A DNA stretch of 64,000 nt from Hyphomicrobiales bacterium (GCA_900466745.1 UBNE01000041.1:1-64000); one strand, 5' to 3'; shown: positions 1 to 9,049, numbered from the stretch's first letter. Notes: generated by a model from the letters alone, not told the origin. Made by a program: numbers and translations.

Positions 1-122
1 AGGATCTGGCTCGCGATCGGTGCCGCGATGCCGAGGGCCGCCATTCTCTGAATGAAGGATCGTCGCGACAGCGTGCCGTCCTTCACATCCGCGACCAGAC
101 CGCGGATTTGCTGCTCGTTCAT
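1..122 (-). CDS. ABC transporter solute-binding protein, N-terminal fragment (runs off the window)
   Basis: About 40 codons are visible before the window edge. The start at 122 is preceded on the minus strand by GGTGGAGGC at good Shine-Dalgarno distance. The N-terminus reads MNEQQIRGL, then SRRSFIQ followed by a hydrophobic Ala/Leu/Ile stretch, which is a twin-arginine (Tat) signal. A short Ile/Val/Asp-rich leader before SRRxF is typical of family 5 (peptide/nickel-type) solute-binding proteins in Hyphomicrobiales. The family call is inference because the mature domain is not in the window; another Tat substrate remains possible. It would begin an operon reading leftwards out of the window. 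Confidence 0.5.
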   Translation of the reverse strand, partial: MNEQQIRGLVADVKDGTLSRRSFIQRMAALGIAAPIASQI

Positions 123-335
123 CGGATTGCCTCCACCTTCAAAAAAACAAAAAGCATCCCCAGCGCTGGACGCGCCATTTTTCTTGGTTGCCGCTCCAGC
201 AAGGCATGGGCCAACGAAGGCGTCAACTGTGCGGCGCATCCTCTGGACCGCCAATGGGCCGCCACGCCCGGCCGGAGCGTCTTGTTTTTCCGGTGATGTG
301 CAAAAAAATGCGTCGAGCGCGCAATTTTATTCGGT

Positions 336-1199
336 TCAATCGATGAAGACGACGGTTTTCTGCCCGTTGAGAACCACCCGGTCCTCGAGATGGTGGCGGA
401 CCGCCCGGGCCAGCACGCGCCGCTCGATGTCGCGGCCCTTGCGCACCAGGTCGTCGGGCGTGTCGCGATGCGAGATGCGCTCGACGTCCTGCTCGATGAT
501 CGGGCCCTCGTCGAGGTCGGGCGTGACGTAATGGGCGGTGGCGCCGATCAGCTTCACGCCGCGCTCATGGGCCTGATGATAGGGCTTGGCGCCCTTGAAG
601 CCGGGCAGGAACGAGTGATGAATATTGATGCAGCGGCCGGCGAGCTTGGCGGAAAATCCGTCGGACAGGATCTGCATGTAGCGGGCGAGGACGACGAGGT
701 CGGTCCGCGTCTCCTGGATCAGCCGCCAGATTTCCGCCTCCTGCTCCATCTTGGTCTGGCGGGTGACCGGCAGGTGATGGAAGGGCAGGTCGCCGAGATC
801 GGTCGAGGCGATGTGCGCGCGCGCGTGATTCGAGACGATGCCGGTGATCTCCATCGGCAGTTCGCCGATCCGCCAGCGATAGATCAGGTCGGCCAGGCAA
901 TGGTCGAATTTCGAGACCAGCAGCATCACCCGCTTCTTCCGCGCCGTCTCGCGCAGGCTGAACGCCATGGCGAAGCGCTCCGCCAGCTCGGCCACCGCGG
1001 CGGCGATGGCGTCGTGCGGCCGGCCGCCTTCCAGCCGGTTGAAGACGACGCGCATGAAGAAGCGCCCGGTCTCGATGTCGTCGAATTGCTGCGCGTCGAG
1101 GATATTGCATCCGGCCTCGAACAGCAGGGTCGAGACCGCGGCGACGATGCCGGGCCGGTTCGGGCAGGAGAGGGTCAGGATGGCGGTGTGTTCGAGCAT
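336..1199 (-). CDS. purU: formyltetrahydrofolate deformylase
   Basis: Hydrolyses 10-formyl-tetrahydrofolate to formate and tetrahydrofolate in the cytoplasm, balancing one-carbon pools and supplying formate. At 287 residues the length is normal. Residues 5-80 form an ACT domain ([13 protein letters not shown]). Residues 90-270 form the formyltransferase fold, with the Asn-His-His-Ser patch at 192-196 ([11 protein letters not shown]) and the conserved segment [13 protein letters not shown] near 226-238, including the family's catalytic Asp at about 230. The gene stands alone and diverges from the SDR operon to its right. The formate dehydrogenase operon about 25 kb away would oxidise its product; that link is metabolic, not positional. 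Confidence 0.95.
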   Translation of the reverse strand: MLEHTAILTLSCPNRPGIVAAVSTLLFEAGCNILDAQQFDDIETGRFFMRVVFNRLEGGRPHDAIAAAVAELAERFAMAFSLRETARKKRVMLLVSKFDHCLADLIYRWRIGELPMEITGIVSNHARAHIASTDLGDLPFHHLPVTRQTKMEQEAEIWRLIQETRTDLVVLARYMQILSDGFSAKLAGRCINIHHSFLPGFKGAKPYHQAHERGVKLIGATAHYVTPDLDEGPIIEQDVERISHRDTPDDLVRKGRDIERRVLARAVRHHLEDRVVLNGQKTVVFID

Positions 1200-1459
1200 G
1201 GCTGATGCCGCCGCTGCGGCGGCCCTTCGGCAGGAATGACGGGAATGACGGCGAACGGACGGGCGGCGCGCGACGCGCTGCCGTCAACCTCGCCCGCTGC
1301 CGGGCCTTGCGCCGGCGCGGGCCGGGCTCGTCGGGACTGGTGCCGTCGGGGGCATCGCCAAGGGTTCCGTCGCGGCCATGCCGGGGCCGCGCCGCTGCAA
1401 CACCGCGGATGGGCCGGCTTGTCAAGCGCCGGCGCCGGTGCGGAACCCTGCGTCGGCGC

Positions 1460-1496
1460 TTGACTTGGGCGAGTCGAGAATGGAATATTTATTCCA
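1460..1496 (+). promoter_or_regulatory. promoter with palindromic operator upstream of the SDR/IolG/AfuABC-like operon
   Basis: The 344-base gap between purU and the SDR gene holds no other gene. It has a -35-like TTGACT at 1460-1465. A perfect dyad, TGGAATA and TATTCCA separated by TT, lies at 1481-1496 where the -10 element should fall. A repressor bound there would block RNA polymerase. The core has the form GGAA-N6-TTCC, which as I recall is the motif described for rhizobial IolR, an RpiR-type repressor of inositol catabolism. The palindrome is seen directly; its regulator is inferred, and no RpiR gene lies in the window. Confidence 0.55.
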
Positions 1497-1543
1497 ACAA
1501 GCGGGAAACTAAAAAATTCCTGCCATTCAGGGAGGCCCGGCAG

Positions 1544-2344
1544 GTGCCGCAGAGCGCAGATTTCGACCGTGGCCTCGCGGGCCGCGTGGCGATCGTCACC
1601 GGCGGCAGCCAGGGGCTGGGCGAGGCGGTCGCGCGTGAATTCGCCGCCCGCGGCCTGCGCGGCGTCCTGCTGACCGGGCGCAACCGCGAGCGCGGCGAGG
1701 CGGTCGCGGCGAGCCTGCGCGATGCCGGCTGCGCGGCCCGGTTCCACCAGGTCGATCTCGCCGATCTCGACGCGGTGCGGCAGATCGTCCCGGCCGCTGC
1801 CGCGGCTTTCGACCATGTCGACATCCTGGTCAACGCCGCCGGCGACACCGACCGCGGCACCATCTTCGACACCGCGCCGGCGCTCTATGAGCGGATCATG
1901 GCGGTCAATCTGCGCGCGCCCTTCTTCCTGATCCAGGATGTCGCCGATCTGATGCGGCGGCAGGGCGTGCCGGGCGCCATCGTCAACATCCAGTCGATGT
2001 CGGCCCATGGCGGCCAGCCCTTCCTCTGCGCCTACAGCGTCTCGAAGGGCGCGCTCGCCGTGCTGACCAGGAACGCCGCCTACGGGCTGCTGAAGCACCG
2101 CATCCGCGTCAACGGCCTCAATATCGGCTGGATGGCGACGCCGGGCGAGGACGCGATCATGAAGCTGCGCCACGACGCCGAGGACGACTGGCTGGAGGGG
2201 GCGGCGGCGTCGCAGCCCTTCGGCCGGCTGATCGATCCGCGCGAGGTCGCCAAGGCGGTCGCCTATCTCGCTTCCGACGAATCCGGCCTGATGACCGGCT
2301 CCAACATCGATTTCGACCAGACCATCCTCGGCGCGCATGACTAG
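1544..2344 (+). CDS. SDR family NAD(P)-dependent oxidoreductase
   Basis: Classical short-chain dehydrogenase of 266 residues. The nucleotide-binding motif GGSQGLGE lies near residues 20-27, NAAG follows around residue 87, and the active-site Tyr-x3-Lys occurs in CAYSVSKGA. The GTG start at 1544 is chosen because GGGAGG ends eight bases upstream; longer readings would run back through the promoter and operator. It is the first gene of a six-gene operon containing an IolG-like dehydrogenase, a sugar-phosphatase-like enzyme and an ABC importer. It therefore probably oxidises or reduces a polyol, keto-sugar or cyclitol intermediate. The substrate cannot be read from sequence. Confidence 0.85.
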   Translation: MPQSADFDRGLAGRVAIVTGGSQGLGEAVAREFAARGLRGVLLTGRNRERGEAVAASLRDAGCAARFHQVDLADLDAVRQIVPAAAAAFDHVDILVNAAGDTDRGTIFDTAPALYERIMAVNLRAPFFLIQDVADLMRRQGVPGAIVNIQSMSAHGGQPFLCAYSVSKGALAVLTRNAAYGLLKHRIRVNGLNIGWMATPGEDAIMKLRHDAEDDWLEGAAASQPFGRLIDPREVAKAVAYLASDESGLMTGSNIDFDQTILGAHD

Positions 2345-2404
2345 CGCTCCAGCCCTATTCGCGGCAGGACGGCCGGCAGACGGACCACAGGATTGAAGAC
2401 GACC

Positions 2405-3403
2405 ATGAAGATCGGATTGCTGGGCGCCGGCCGCATCGGGCGCATCCACGGGCTGAACGTCGCCGCGCGCGGCGATGCCGAACTCGTCGCCGTCACCGAC
2501 GCGATGCCGGAGGCGGCCGCCTCGCTCGCCGCCGCGACCGGCGCCAGGGCCGCGAGCGCGGAGGCGATCCTCGCCGATGCCGCCATCGACGCCGTGCTGA
2601 TCTGCACCCCGACCGACACCCATGCCGAGCTGATCGAGCAGGCGGTCCGCGCCGGCAAGGCGGTGTTCTGCGAGAAGCCGGTCGATCTCGACGCCGCCCG
2701 CATCCGCCGCTGCCTCGCCACGGTCGAGACCTCCGGCAAGCCGCTGATGATCGGCTTCAACCGCCGCTTCGACCCGAATTTCGCCGCGCTGGAGAAGCGT
2801 TTGCGCGCGGGCGAGGCCGGCGAAATCGAGATCGTCACCGTGATCTCGCGCGACCCGGCCCCGCCGCCGGTCGACTATGTCAGGCGCTCGGGCGGGCTCT
2901 TCCGCGACATGATGATCCATGATTTCGACATGGCGCGCTTCCTGCTGGCCGAGGAGCCGGTCGAGGTCTTCGCGCTCGGCTCCGCCCTGGTCGACAAGGC
3001 GATCGGCGAGGCCGGCGACGTCGACACCGCCGCCGTGGTGATGAAGACCGCCTCCGGCCGGATCGCCCAGATCTCGAACTCGCGCCGCGCCACCTATGGC
3101 TACGACCAGCGCATCGAGGTGCATGGCGCCAAGGGCATGCTGCGCGCCGGCAACATCCACGAGACCACCGTCGAAAGCGCCACCGCCCTCGGCTTCCGCG
3201 CCGATCCGGTGCAGAACTTCTTCCTGGAGCGCTATGCCGCGGCCTACCGCGCCGAGCTCGACGCCTTCATCGCCGCCTGCACCGGCAAGGCCGCCGCATC
3301 CCCGACCGGCCGCGACGGCCTGAAGGCGCAGCTCCTCGCCGATGCGGCGACCGAATCCGCCCGCACCGGCCAGCCGGTCCGCGTCGATCTGGAGACCCTG
3401 TGA
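2405..3403 (+). CDS. iolG: Gfo/Idh/MocA oxidoreductase, inositol 2-dehydrogenase-like
   Basis: NAD-dependent sugar or cyclitol dehydrogenase of 332 residues. The Rossmann motif GAGRIGRIHG is at 7-16 and the catalytic-lysine motif EKP at 90-92. The segment GGLFRDMMIHDFDMARFL at about 163-180 resembles IolG proteins of alphaproteobacteria and carries the Asp/His residues the family uses in catalysis. I chose the ATG at 2405, which has AGGA twelve bases upstream; a TTG four codons earlier has no such site. The gene overlaps the phosphatase gene downstream (TGATG). Inositol as substrate is likely by family resemblance, but other cyclitols or aldoses are possible. Confidence 0.8.
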   Translation: MKIGLLGAGRIGRIHGLNVAARGDAELVAVTDAMPEAAASLAAATGARAASAEAILADAAIDAVLICTPTDTHAELIEQAVRAGKAVFCEKPVDLDAARIRRCLATVETSGKPLMIGFNRRFDPNFAALEKRLRAGEAGEIEIVTVISRDPAPPPVDYVRRSGGLFRDMMIHDFDMARFLLAEEPVEVFALGSALVDKAIGEAGDVDTAAVVMKTASGRIAQISNSRRATYGYDQRIEVHGAKGMLRAGNIHETTVESATALGFRADPVQNFFLERYAAAYRAELDAFIAACTGKAAASPTGRDGLKAQLLADAATESARTGQPVRVDLETL

Positions 3404-4185
3404 TGACGCCGGCCGAACGCGATCTGCGCTATTATGCGGCGCTCGGGCTCGCCGCCGAGGCGAGCCATCTGGCGCTGGGCTATTTCAACCGGCGCGACTC
3501 CCTCGGCATCACCATGAAGGGCGCGCAGGACTGGCTCACCGTCGCCGACGGCAAGGTCGAGGAGTTCCTGCGCCGGCGCCTCTCCGCGCTGTTCCCGCAG
3601 GATTCGGTCATCGGCGAGGAGGGCGGCGGCACCGCCTCCGATGCGCTCTGGATCCTCGATCCGATCGACGGCACCGCGAATTTCGCCCATGGCGACCGCA
3701 ACTGGTGCATTTCCATCGGCTTCCTGGCGGATCGCAGGCCGGAGATCGGCATTGTCGCCGCGCCGGCGCTGGGCGAGGTCTATGCCGCCCGCCGCGGCGC
3801 GGGGGCGACGCTGAACGGCGAGCCGATCCGGGTCTCCGGCGCCAGCGACGTCGCGCGCGCCGCCTTCGAGCTGGGCTGGTCCACCCGCGTCCCGGCCGAG
3901 CGCTATCTCGAGGTGATCGCGCGCGGCTATGCGGCGGGCGCCGCGGTGAAGCGCGCCGGCTCCGGCACGCTCGGGCTCTGTCACACCGCCTGCGGCTGGA
4001 GCGAGGGCTATGCGGAATTGCATATCAACGCCTGGGACGTCGCCGCCGGCATCGTCATCGCCAGCGAGGCCGGCGCCTATGTCAACGACTTCTTCGCCGG
4101 CGAAGGGATCGCCAGGGGCAACCCGATCCTGTGCTGCACGCCCGAGCTGGCGCCGGCGCTGAGAAAGATCACAGGAATCGCTTAG
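3403..4185 (+). CDS. inositol monophosphatase family protein
   Basis: Mg-dependent phosphatase of 260 residues. The metal-binding motifs are GEE at 71-73, DPIDGT at 86-91 (motif A, in LDPIDGTANFAHG) and WDVAAG at 211-216 (motif B). There is no signal peptide, so it acts in the cytoplasm. The start codon overlaps the stop of the IolG-like gene (TGATG), so the two are translationally coupled. It sits immediately before a sugar-phosphate-type ABC importer. I infer that it removes phosphate from an imported phosphorylated cyclitol or sugar. Family members also act on histidinol phosphate, PAP or fructose 1,6-bisphosphate, so the substrate is open. Confidence 0.88.
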   Translation: MTPAERDLRYYAALGLAAEASHLALGYFNRRDSLGITMKGAQDWLTVADGKVEEFLRRRLSALFPQDSVIGEEGGGTASDALWILDPIDGTANFAHGDRNWCISIGFLADRRPEIGIVAAPALGEVYAARRGAGATLNGEPIRVSGASDVARAAFELGWSTRVPAERYLEVIARGYAAGAAVKRAGSGTLGLCHTACGWSEGYAELHINAWDVAAGIVIASEAGAYVNDFFAGEGIARGNPILCCTPELAPALRKITGIA

Positions 4186-4288
4186 CCGGCACGTTATTTC
4201 ATTGATCTTTAGCGCCGTCTCGTCTCACCTTCACGCCCAGCATCTCACCCGGTCGCAGAAACCGGCCAACCGCAACAGGGAGGTTACC

Positions 4289-5326
4289 ATGAAGTCGAAA
4301 TCCTGGCTCAAGGCGGGGCTCTTCGCCGCGCTCGCCACCGCGGCCTTCGCCGCCACGCCGGCCCGCGCCCAGGGCTCGCTCGTGATGTATTGCGGCGTCC
4401 AGGAGGAATGGTGCCGCGCCATGTCGAACGCCTTCGAGAAGGAGACCGGCATCAAGGTCGCGATGACCCGGAAATCGGCGGGCGAGATCTACGCCCAGCT
4501 CAAGGCCGAAGCCTCCAATCCGCGCGGCGACATCTGGTGGGGCGGCACCGGCGATCCGCATCTCCAGGCGGCGGAGGAGGGGCTGACCCTCGAATACGAA
4601 TCGCCGAAGAACAAGGAGCTGCATAGCTGGGCGCTCGACCAGTGGAAGGCCGCCAAGCATCGTTCCGTCGGCATCTATGCGGGCGCGCTCGGCTTCGGCT
4701 TCAACACCGAGCAGATCAAGGCGAAGGGCATCCCCGAGCCGAAATGCTGGGCCGACCTGCTCAACCCGAAGCTGAAGGACGACGTCCAGGTCGCCGACCC
4801 GAACTCCTCGGGCACGGCCTACAACCTGCTCGCCACGGTGGTGCAGCTCATGGGCGAGGAGAAGGGCTTCGACTACCTCAAGGCCCTGCACAAGAACATC
4901 AGCCAGTACACCAAGTCGGGCGCCGCCCCGGCCAAGGCCGCGAGCCTCGGCGAGACCGCCGTCGGCATCGTCTTCATCCATGATGCGGTGGTCTTCGCGG
5001 TGCAGGGCGACCCGATCAAGCCGGTCGCGCCCTGCGAGGGCACGGGCTACGAGATCGGCTCGATGTCGATCGTCAAGGGCGCGCGCAATCTCGAGAATGC
5101 CAAGAAGTTCTACGACTGGGCCCTGACCCCGGCCGCCCAGGCGCTGGCCGCCCCGGCCAAGTCCTATCAGGTGCCGTCGAACAAGGCCGCGCCGGTGCCG
5201 CCGCAGTCGCCCAAGATGGATCAGATGAAGCTGATCAACTACGACTTCGTGAAATACGGCTCCTCGGCCGAGCGCAACCGCCTGCTCGCCAAGTGGGACA
5301 AGGAAGTCAAGGCGCTGCCGAAGTAA
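4289..5326 (+). CDS. AfuA-like extracellular solute-binding protein (Fe/sugar-phosphate type)
   Basis: Periplasmic binding protein of 345 residues with a Sec signal peptide ending near ATPARAQG (about residues 1-28). The ATG at 4289 has AGGGAGG just upstream. Features of the ferric/sugar-phosphate family are the early LVMYCGVQEEWCRAM, WWGGTGDPHLQAAEEG near residue 85, and SSGTAYNLLATV near residue 173. I see no adjacent Tyr-Tyr pair like the iron-coordinating one of FbpA. That argues against free ferric iron and towards AfuA-type recognition of phosphorylated organic solutes. It is followed by a repeat and then the permease gene. Confidence 0.8.
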   Translation: MKSKSWLKAGLFAALATAAFAATPARAQGSLVMYCGVQEEWCRAMSNAFEKETGIKVAMTRKSAGEIYAQLKAEASNPRGDIWWGGTGDPHLQAAEEGLTLEYESPKNKELHSWALDQWKAAKHRSVGIYAGALGFGFNTEQIKAKGIPEPKCWADLLNPKLKDDVQVADPNSSGTAYNLLATVVQLMGEEKGFDYLKALHKNISQYTKSGAAPAKAASLGETAVGIVFIHDAVVFAVQGDPIKPVAPCEGTGYEIGSMSIVKGARNLENAKKFYDWALTPAAQALAAPAKSYQVPSNKAAPVPPQSPKMDQMKLINYDFVKYGSSAERNRLLAKWDKEVKALPK

Positions 5327-5375
5327 GCGGCGGGCCCTTTTGCCGCGGCGGCGGGAGGTTCCGCGTGAACCTCTC

Positions 5376-5511
5376 CCGTCATCCCGGGCTGGACCCGGGA
5401 TCCATGCCGGAGCGCATCCAAGCAGGGTTCAGGCATGGATCCCGGATCTTCGCGGAGTTCATCCTTGGGCCGATCGAAGATCGGACCCGAGGGCTCCGTC
5501 CGGGATGACCC
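5376..5511. repeat. family B palindromic repeat, copy B1 (between binding protein and permease genes)
   Basis: Starts CGTCATCCCGGG and ends CCGGGATGACC. An inner pair, GGGATCCATGCC and GGCATGGATCCC, gives a nested hairpin. Related copies lie near 11180, 39444, 49255 and 50759. It fills most of the 271-base gap between the solute-binding protein and permease genes. A stem-loop here could protect the upstream mRNA, as the REP element does between malE and malF in Escherichia coli; that role is inference. Confidence 0.8.
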
Positions 5512-5597
5512 GGCGGGGTCGTCGTAAATCGCTTCCGAAATCGAGAGGGCCGGGACGAACCGGCCGGGCTAAGGTCTACGAGAGGAACAGGGCAACC

Positions 5598-7826
5598 ATG
5601 GCGCCGGCGACGCGACTCGTGCTGCTGATCGGCTGGCTCGGCTATGCGCTGATGCCCTGGTACCTCGTCGAGGGCATGGGGCTGGCGGATTGGGGCTGGC
5701 TTGCCGAATATCCCTTCGGCAAGGCCGGCAGCGCGCTGGCGCTGGTGCTCTCGGGCCAGACGCCCTGGCTCGCCCCGCCCGGCGTCGCGCTCGCCGCCGC
5801 GACCCTGTTCTGGGGCAGCGCCGACCGGCAGCGCACGGCGCGCATGCTGCTCTGGGCGGGCGGGCTCGGCCTGCTGCTGTTCTTCGCCCAGGCCTTCGCC
5901 ATCGTGCTGAAGGACCAGGGCATTTCCTGGCTGGCCGCCCTGCTCGGCGGCGCCGGGGCGGCGCAGCGCGGCATCGGCGGCGGCGCCTTCCTGACGCTGC
6001 TCTCGCTGCTCTTCCTGCTCTGCCACGGCCTCGCCTATCGCGGCGTCTGCCGCGGCGACCTCTTCACCGTCTCGACCATCGGCCTGATCGTCCTGCTGAT
6101 CGGCGTCTTCATCTTCTTCCCGGTCGCGATCATCCTGAAGAGCGCGCTGGTCGACCAGGAGGGCGCCTTCGCGCCGGCCGCCTTCGTCGCGGCCTTCCTC
6201 GATTCCTCGATCTGGGGGCTGGGCTGCGTCACCGGCAACACCAATTGCGGCGTCGCCTGGAACACGCTGATCCTCGCCGTGCTCTGCGGCGTCGTCACCA
6301 CCCTGCTCGGCCTCGCCTGCGCGCTCTTGATCCTGCGCACCGGCATGCCCGGCAAGCGCATCATGCGGGCGCTGACGGTGCTGCCGATCATCACCCCGCC
6401 CTTCGTCATCGGCCTGGCGCTGATCCTGCTCTTCGGGCGGGCCGGAGCGGTCTCGACGCTGCTCTACGAATGGTTCGACATCCCGCGCTCGCGCTGGCTC
6501 TACGGCCTGCCCGGCGTGCTGCTGGCGCAGGTGCTGGCCTTCGCGCCGATCGCCTTCCTCGTGCTGATCGGCGTGGTGCAGGGCATCTCGCCGAGCCTGG
6601 AGGAGGCCTCGCAGACCCTCGGCGCCAAGCGCTGGCAGACCTTCCGCACCGTGACCTGGCCGCTGCTCAGGCCCGGCATCGCCAACGCCTTCCTGCTCGG
6701 CTTCGTCGAGAGCATGGCCGATTTCGGCAATCCGCTGGTGCTCGCCGGCAATTTCGAGGTGCTCTCGACCAAGATCTTCTTCGCGGTGGTCGGCGCCTCC
6801 TACAATCAGGGGCAGGCGGCGGTGCTGGCCATCGTCCTGCTCGCCTTCACGCTCGGCGCCTTCTGGATCCAGCAGCGCTGGCTCGGCGGCAAATCCTACA
6901 CGACCGTCACCGGCAAGGGCGACGCCGGGCTGCCGACGCCGCTGCCGCGCCGCGTCTCCTGGCTCGCCATCGCGGTGATCGTGCCCTGGGTGGCGCTGAC
7001 GCTGGTGATCTATGTGGTGATCTTCGTCGGCGGCTTCGTCCGCAACATGGGTCGCGACTACACGCCGACGCTGCAGCACTACCTGACCGGCTTCTCCATC
7101 GATTTCAGCCATGGCTTCTATTTCGAGGGCTCGGCCTGGCCGTCCTTCTTCACCACGGTCAAGGTCGCCGCGATCTCGGCGCCGCTGACGGCGCTGATCG
7201 GCCTGCTCACCGCCTATCTGCTGACGCGCCAGCGCTTTCGCGGGCGCGGCGCGCTGGAATTCGCGACGATGCTCTCCTTCGCCATTCCCGGCACGGTGCT
7301 CGGCGTCGCCTATATCCTCGCCTTCAACGTGCCGCCGGTCGAGATCACCGGCACCGGGCTGATCCTGGTGATCGCCTTCGTCTTCCGCAACATGCCGGTC
7401 GGCGTCCGCTCCGGCATCGCCGGCCTGTCGCAGATCGACAGGAGCCTGGACGAGGCCTCGACGACGCTGCGGGCCCGCAGCTTCACCACGCTCCGGCGCG
7501 TCGTGCTGCCGCTGCTGAAGCCCGCCCTGGTCTCGGCGCTGGTCTATTCCTTCGTGCGCTCGATGACGGCGGTCAGCGCCGTGATCTTCCTGGTCTCGGC
7601 CGAATACAACCTCTCCACCGCCTATATCGTCGGGCGCGTCGAGGCGGGCGAGTTCGGCCTCGCCATCGCCTATTCCTCGGTGCTGATCGTCTTCATGGCG
7701 CTCGGCATCGCTCTCATCCAGCTCGGCGTCGGCGAGCGCAAGCTCGGCCGGCGCAAGACCGGCGCCCCGAACACGGCGTTGTCGGGCGCGGTCGCCGACC
7801 CCATCAGCCAGGGAGCAGCAAGTTGA
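5598..7826 (+). CDS. fused ABC transporter permease, two BPD_transp_1 domains (AfuB-like)
   Basis: Integral membrane protein of 742 residues with a dozen or more hydrophobic segments. The two permease halves are fused in one chain, as in FbpB/AfuB. Each half has an EAA coupling loop: EEASQTLGAKRW followed by PLLRPG in the first, DEASTTLRARSFTTL followed by PLLKPA in the second. The ATG at 5598 follows GAGGAACAGG; reading further upstream would run through the repeat. Its last codons overlap the ATPase gene. It forms the channel of the importer encoded at 4289-8890. Confidence 0.88.
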   Translation: MAPATRLVLLIGWLGYALMPWYLVEGMGLADWGWLAEYPFGKAGSALALVLSGQTPWLAPPGVALAAATLFWGSADRQRTARMLLWAGGLGLLLFFAQAFAIVLKDQGISWLAALLGGAGAAQRGIGGGAFLTLLSLLFLLCHGLAYRGVCRGDLFTVSTIGLIVLLIGVFIFFPVAIILKSALVDQEGAFAPAAFVAAFLDSSIWGLGCVTGNTNCGVAWNTLILAVLCGVVTTLLGLACALLILRTGMPGKRIMRALTVLPIITPPFVIGLALILLFGRAGAVSTLLYEWFDIPRSRWLYGLPGVLLAQVLAFAPIAFLVLIGVVQGISPSLEEASQTLGAKRWQTFRTVTWPLLRPGIANAFLLGFVESMADFGNPLVLAGNFEVLSTKIFFAVVGASYNQGQAAVLAIVLLAFTLGAFWIQQRWLGGKSYTTVTGKGDAGLPTPLPRRVSWLAIAVIVPWVALTLVIYVVIFVGGFVRNMGRDYTPTLQHYLTGFSIDFSHGFYFEGSAWPSFFTTVKVAAISAPLTALIGLLTAYLLTRQRFRGRGALEFATMLSFAIPGTVLGVAYILAFNVPPVEITGTGLILVIAFVFRNMPVGVRSGIAGLSQIDRSLDEASTTLRARSFTTLRRVVLPLLKPALVSALVYSFVRSMTAVSAVIFLVSAEYNLSTAYIVGRVEAGEFGLAIAYSSVLIVFMALGIALIQLGVGERKLGRRKTGAPNTALSGAVADPISQGAAS

Positions 7827-8890
7827 CGAAGGCCGGACCCGCTTCCGTCGAGTTCCGCAACGTCTCGATGCGCTACGGCGCGGTGACGGCGGTCGACAAT
7901 GTCAGCTTCACCATCGAACCCGGCCGGCTCGTCACGCTGCTCGGCCCCTCCGGCTGCGGCAAGACCACGACGCTGCGCATGATCGCCGGGCTGGAGATCG
8001 CCTCCGAGGGGCAGATCCTGATCGGCGGCAAGGACGTCACCAAGCTCTCCGCCGCCGATCGCGACGTCTCGATGGTGTTCCAGTCCTATGCGCTGTTCCC
8101 GCATATGAGCGTGCTGGAGAACGCCGCCTACGGCCCGACCGTGAAGGGGCTGGGCAAGGAGCAGGCGAAGCAGATGGCGCTGGAGAAGCTGGCGCTGGTC
8201 GGCCTCAAGGGCTTCGAGAGCCGCTACCCGTCCGAACTGTCCGGCGGCCAGCAGCAGCGCGTCGCCGTGGCCCGTGCCCTGGTGCTGGAGCCGCAGGTCC
8301 TGCTCTTCGACGAGCCGCTCTCCAATCTCGACGCCAAGCTGCGCCGCCGGGTGCGCGAGGAGATCCGCGAATTGCAGCAGGACCTCAACCTGACCGTGGC
8401 CTATGTCACCCACGACCAGGAGGAGGCGCTCGCCGTCTCCGACCGCATCATCGTGATGTCGAACGCCCGGATCGCGCAGGAGGGCGCGCCGCGCGAGCTC
8501 TACGAGCAGCCCGCCAACGCCTTCGTCGCCGACTTCATCGGCGATGCCAACCTCGTCGACGTCACGGTGAAGGCCGTCGCGGACGGCCGCGCCGAGGTCG
8601 GTATCGGCTCGGCCACCGTCTCGCTGCCGGCGCGCGGCCTGGGTGCCGGCCCGGCCAAGGTCGCGGTCCGGCCGGAGGCGCTGCTGCTCGGGCCGGCCGG
8701 GGCCGCCGGCGCGCTGCCGGGCACGATCCGCAAATGCGCCTATCTCGGCAACCATCTCGACATCATGGTCGAGACCGAGGTCGGCGAGCTCTTCGTGGTG
8801 CAATACGGGGCCCGCGAGCTGCTGGCGCAGGGCGCCCCGGTGGCGGTCTCCTTCGCGCAGGCGGGCGTGACGCTGATCCCGCCGGCCTGA
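7823..8890 (+). CDS. ABC transporter ATP-binding protein (AfuC-like, with TOBE domain)
   Basis: ATPase of 355 residues. Walker A is GPSGCGKTT near residue 41, the Q-loop is MVFQSYALFPH, the signature is LSGGQQQR and Walker B is LLFDEP, followed by the switch His in YVTHDQEEA. The C-terminal 120 residues form a TOBE-like domain. The TTG start at 7823 overlaps the permease stop (TTGA) and has AGGGAG seven bases upstream, so translation is coupled. This is the last gene of the operon. Confidence 0.88.
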   Translation: MTKAGPASVEFRNVSMRYGAVTAVDNVSFTIEPGRLVTLLGPSGCGKTTTLRMIAGLEIASEGQILIGGKDVTKLSAADRDVSMVFQSYALFPHMSVLENAAYGPTVKGLGKEQAKQMALEKLALVGLKGFESRYPSELSGGQQQRVAVARALVLEPQVLLFDEPLSNLDAKLRRRVREEIRELQQDLNLTVAYVTHDQEEALAVSDRIIVMSNARIAQEGAPRELYEQPANAFVADFIGDANLVDVTVKAVADGRAEVGIGSATVSLPARGLGAGPAKVAVRPEALLLGPAGAAGALPGTIRKCAYLGNHLDIMVETEVGELFVVQYGARELLAQGAPVAVSFAQAGVTLIPPA

Positions 8891-9049
8891 TCCCGCCGGC
8901 CCGGCGAAGGCGCGTTTCGGAATCCGGCAAAATCGCAAATTCTGCCGCATTTTCAGCACTTTCACCGTTTATTGCTATTGAGTTGGCTAATCAAAAACGT
9001 GTAGATTCAGCCGACCATCATCACCGAAACGGGGAAAGACCGCACGAAA

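Noticed and set aside
300..335. T-run with a weak four-base hairpin after purU
   Set aside because: The stem is too short to call a terminator.
1175..3160. Long open frame on the minus strand opposite the SDR and IolG-like genes
   Set aside because: A high-GC antisense shadow: rich in Arg, Gly, Asp and His, no family motifs, and its mirror genes are clearly real.
4289..8890. Simple ferric iron ABC transporter
   Set aside because: Family resemblance alone would say iron, but the binding protein lacks an evident Tyr-Tyr motif and the operon partners are polyol enzymes; kept as an alternative, not the main call.
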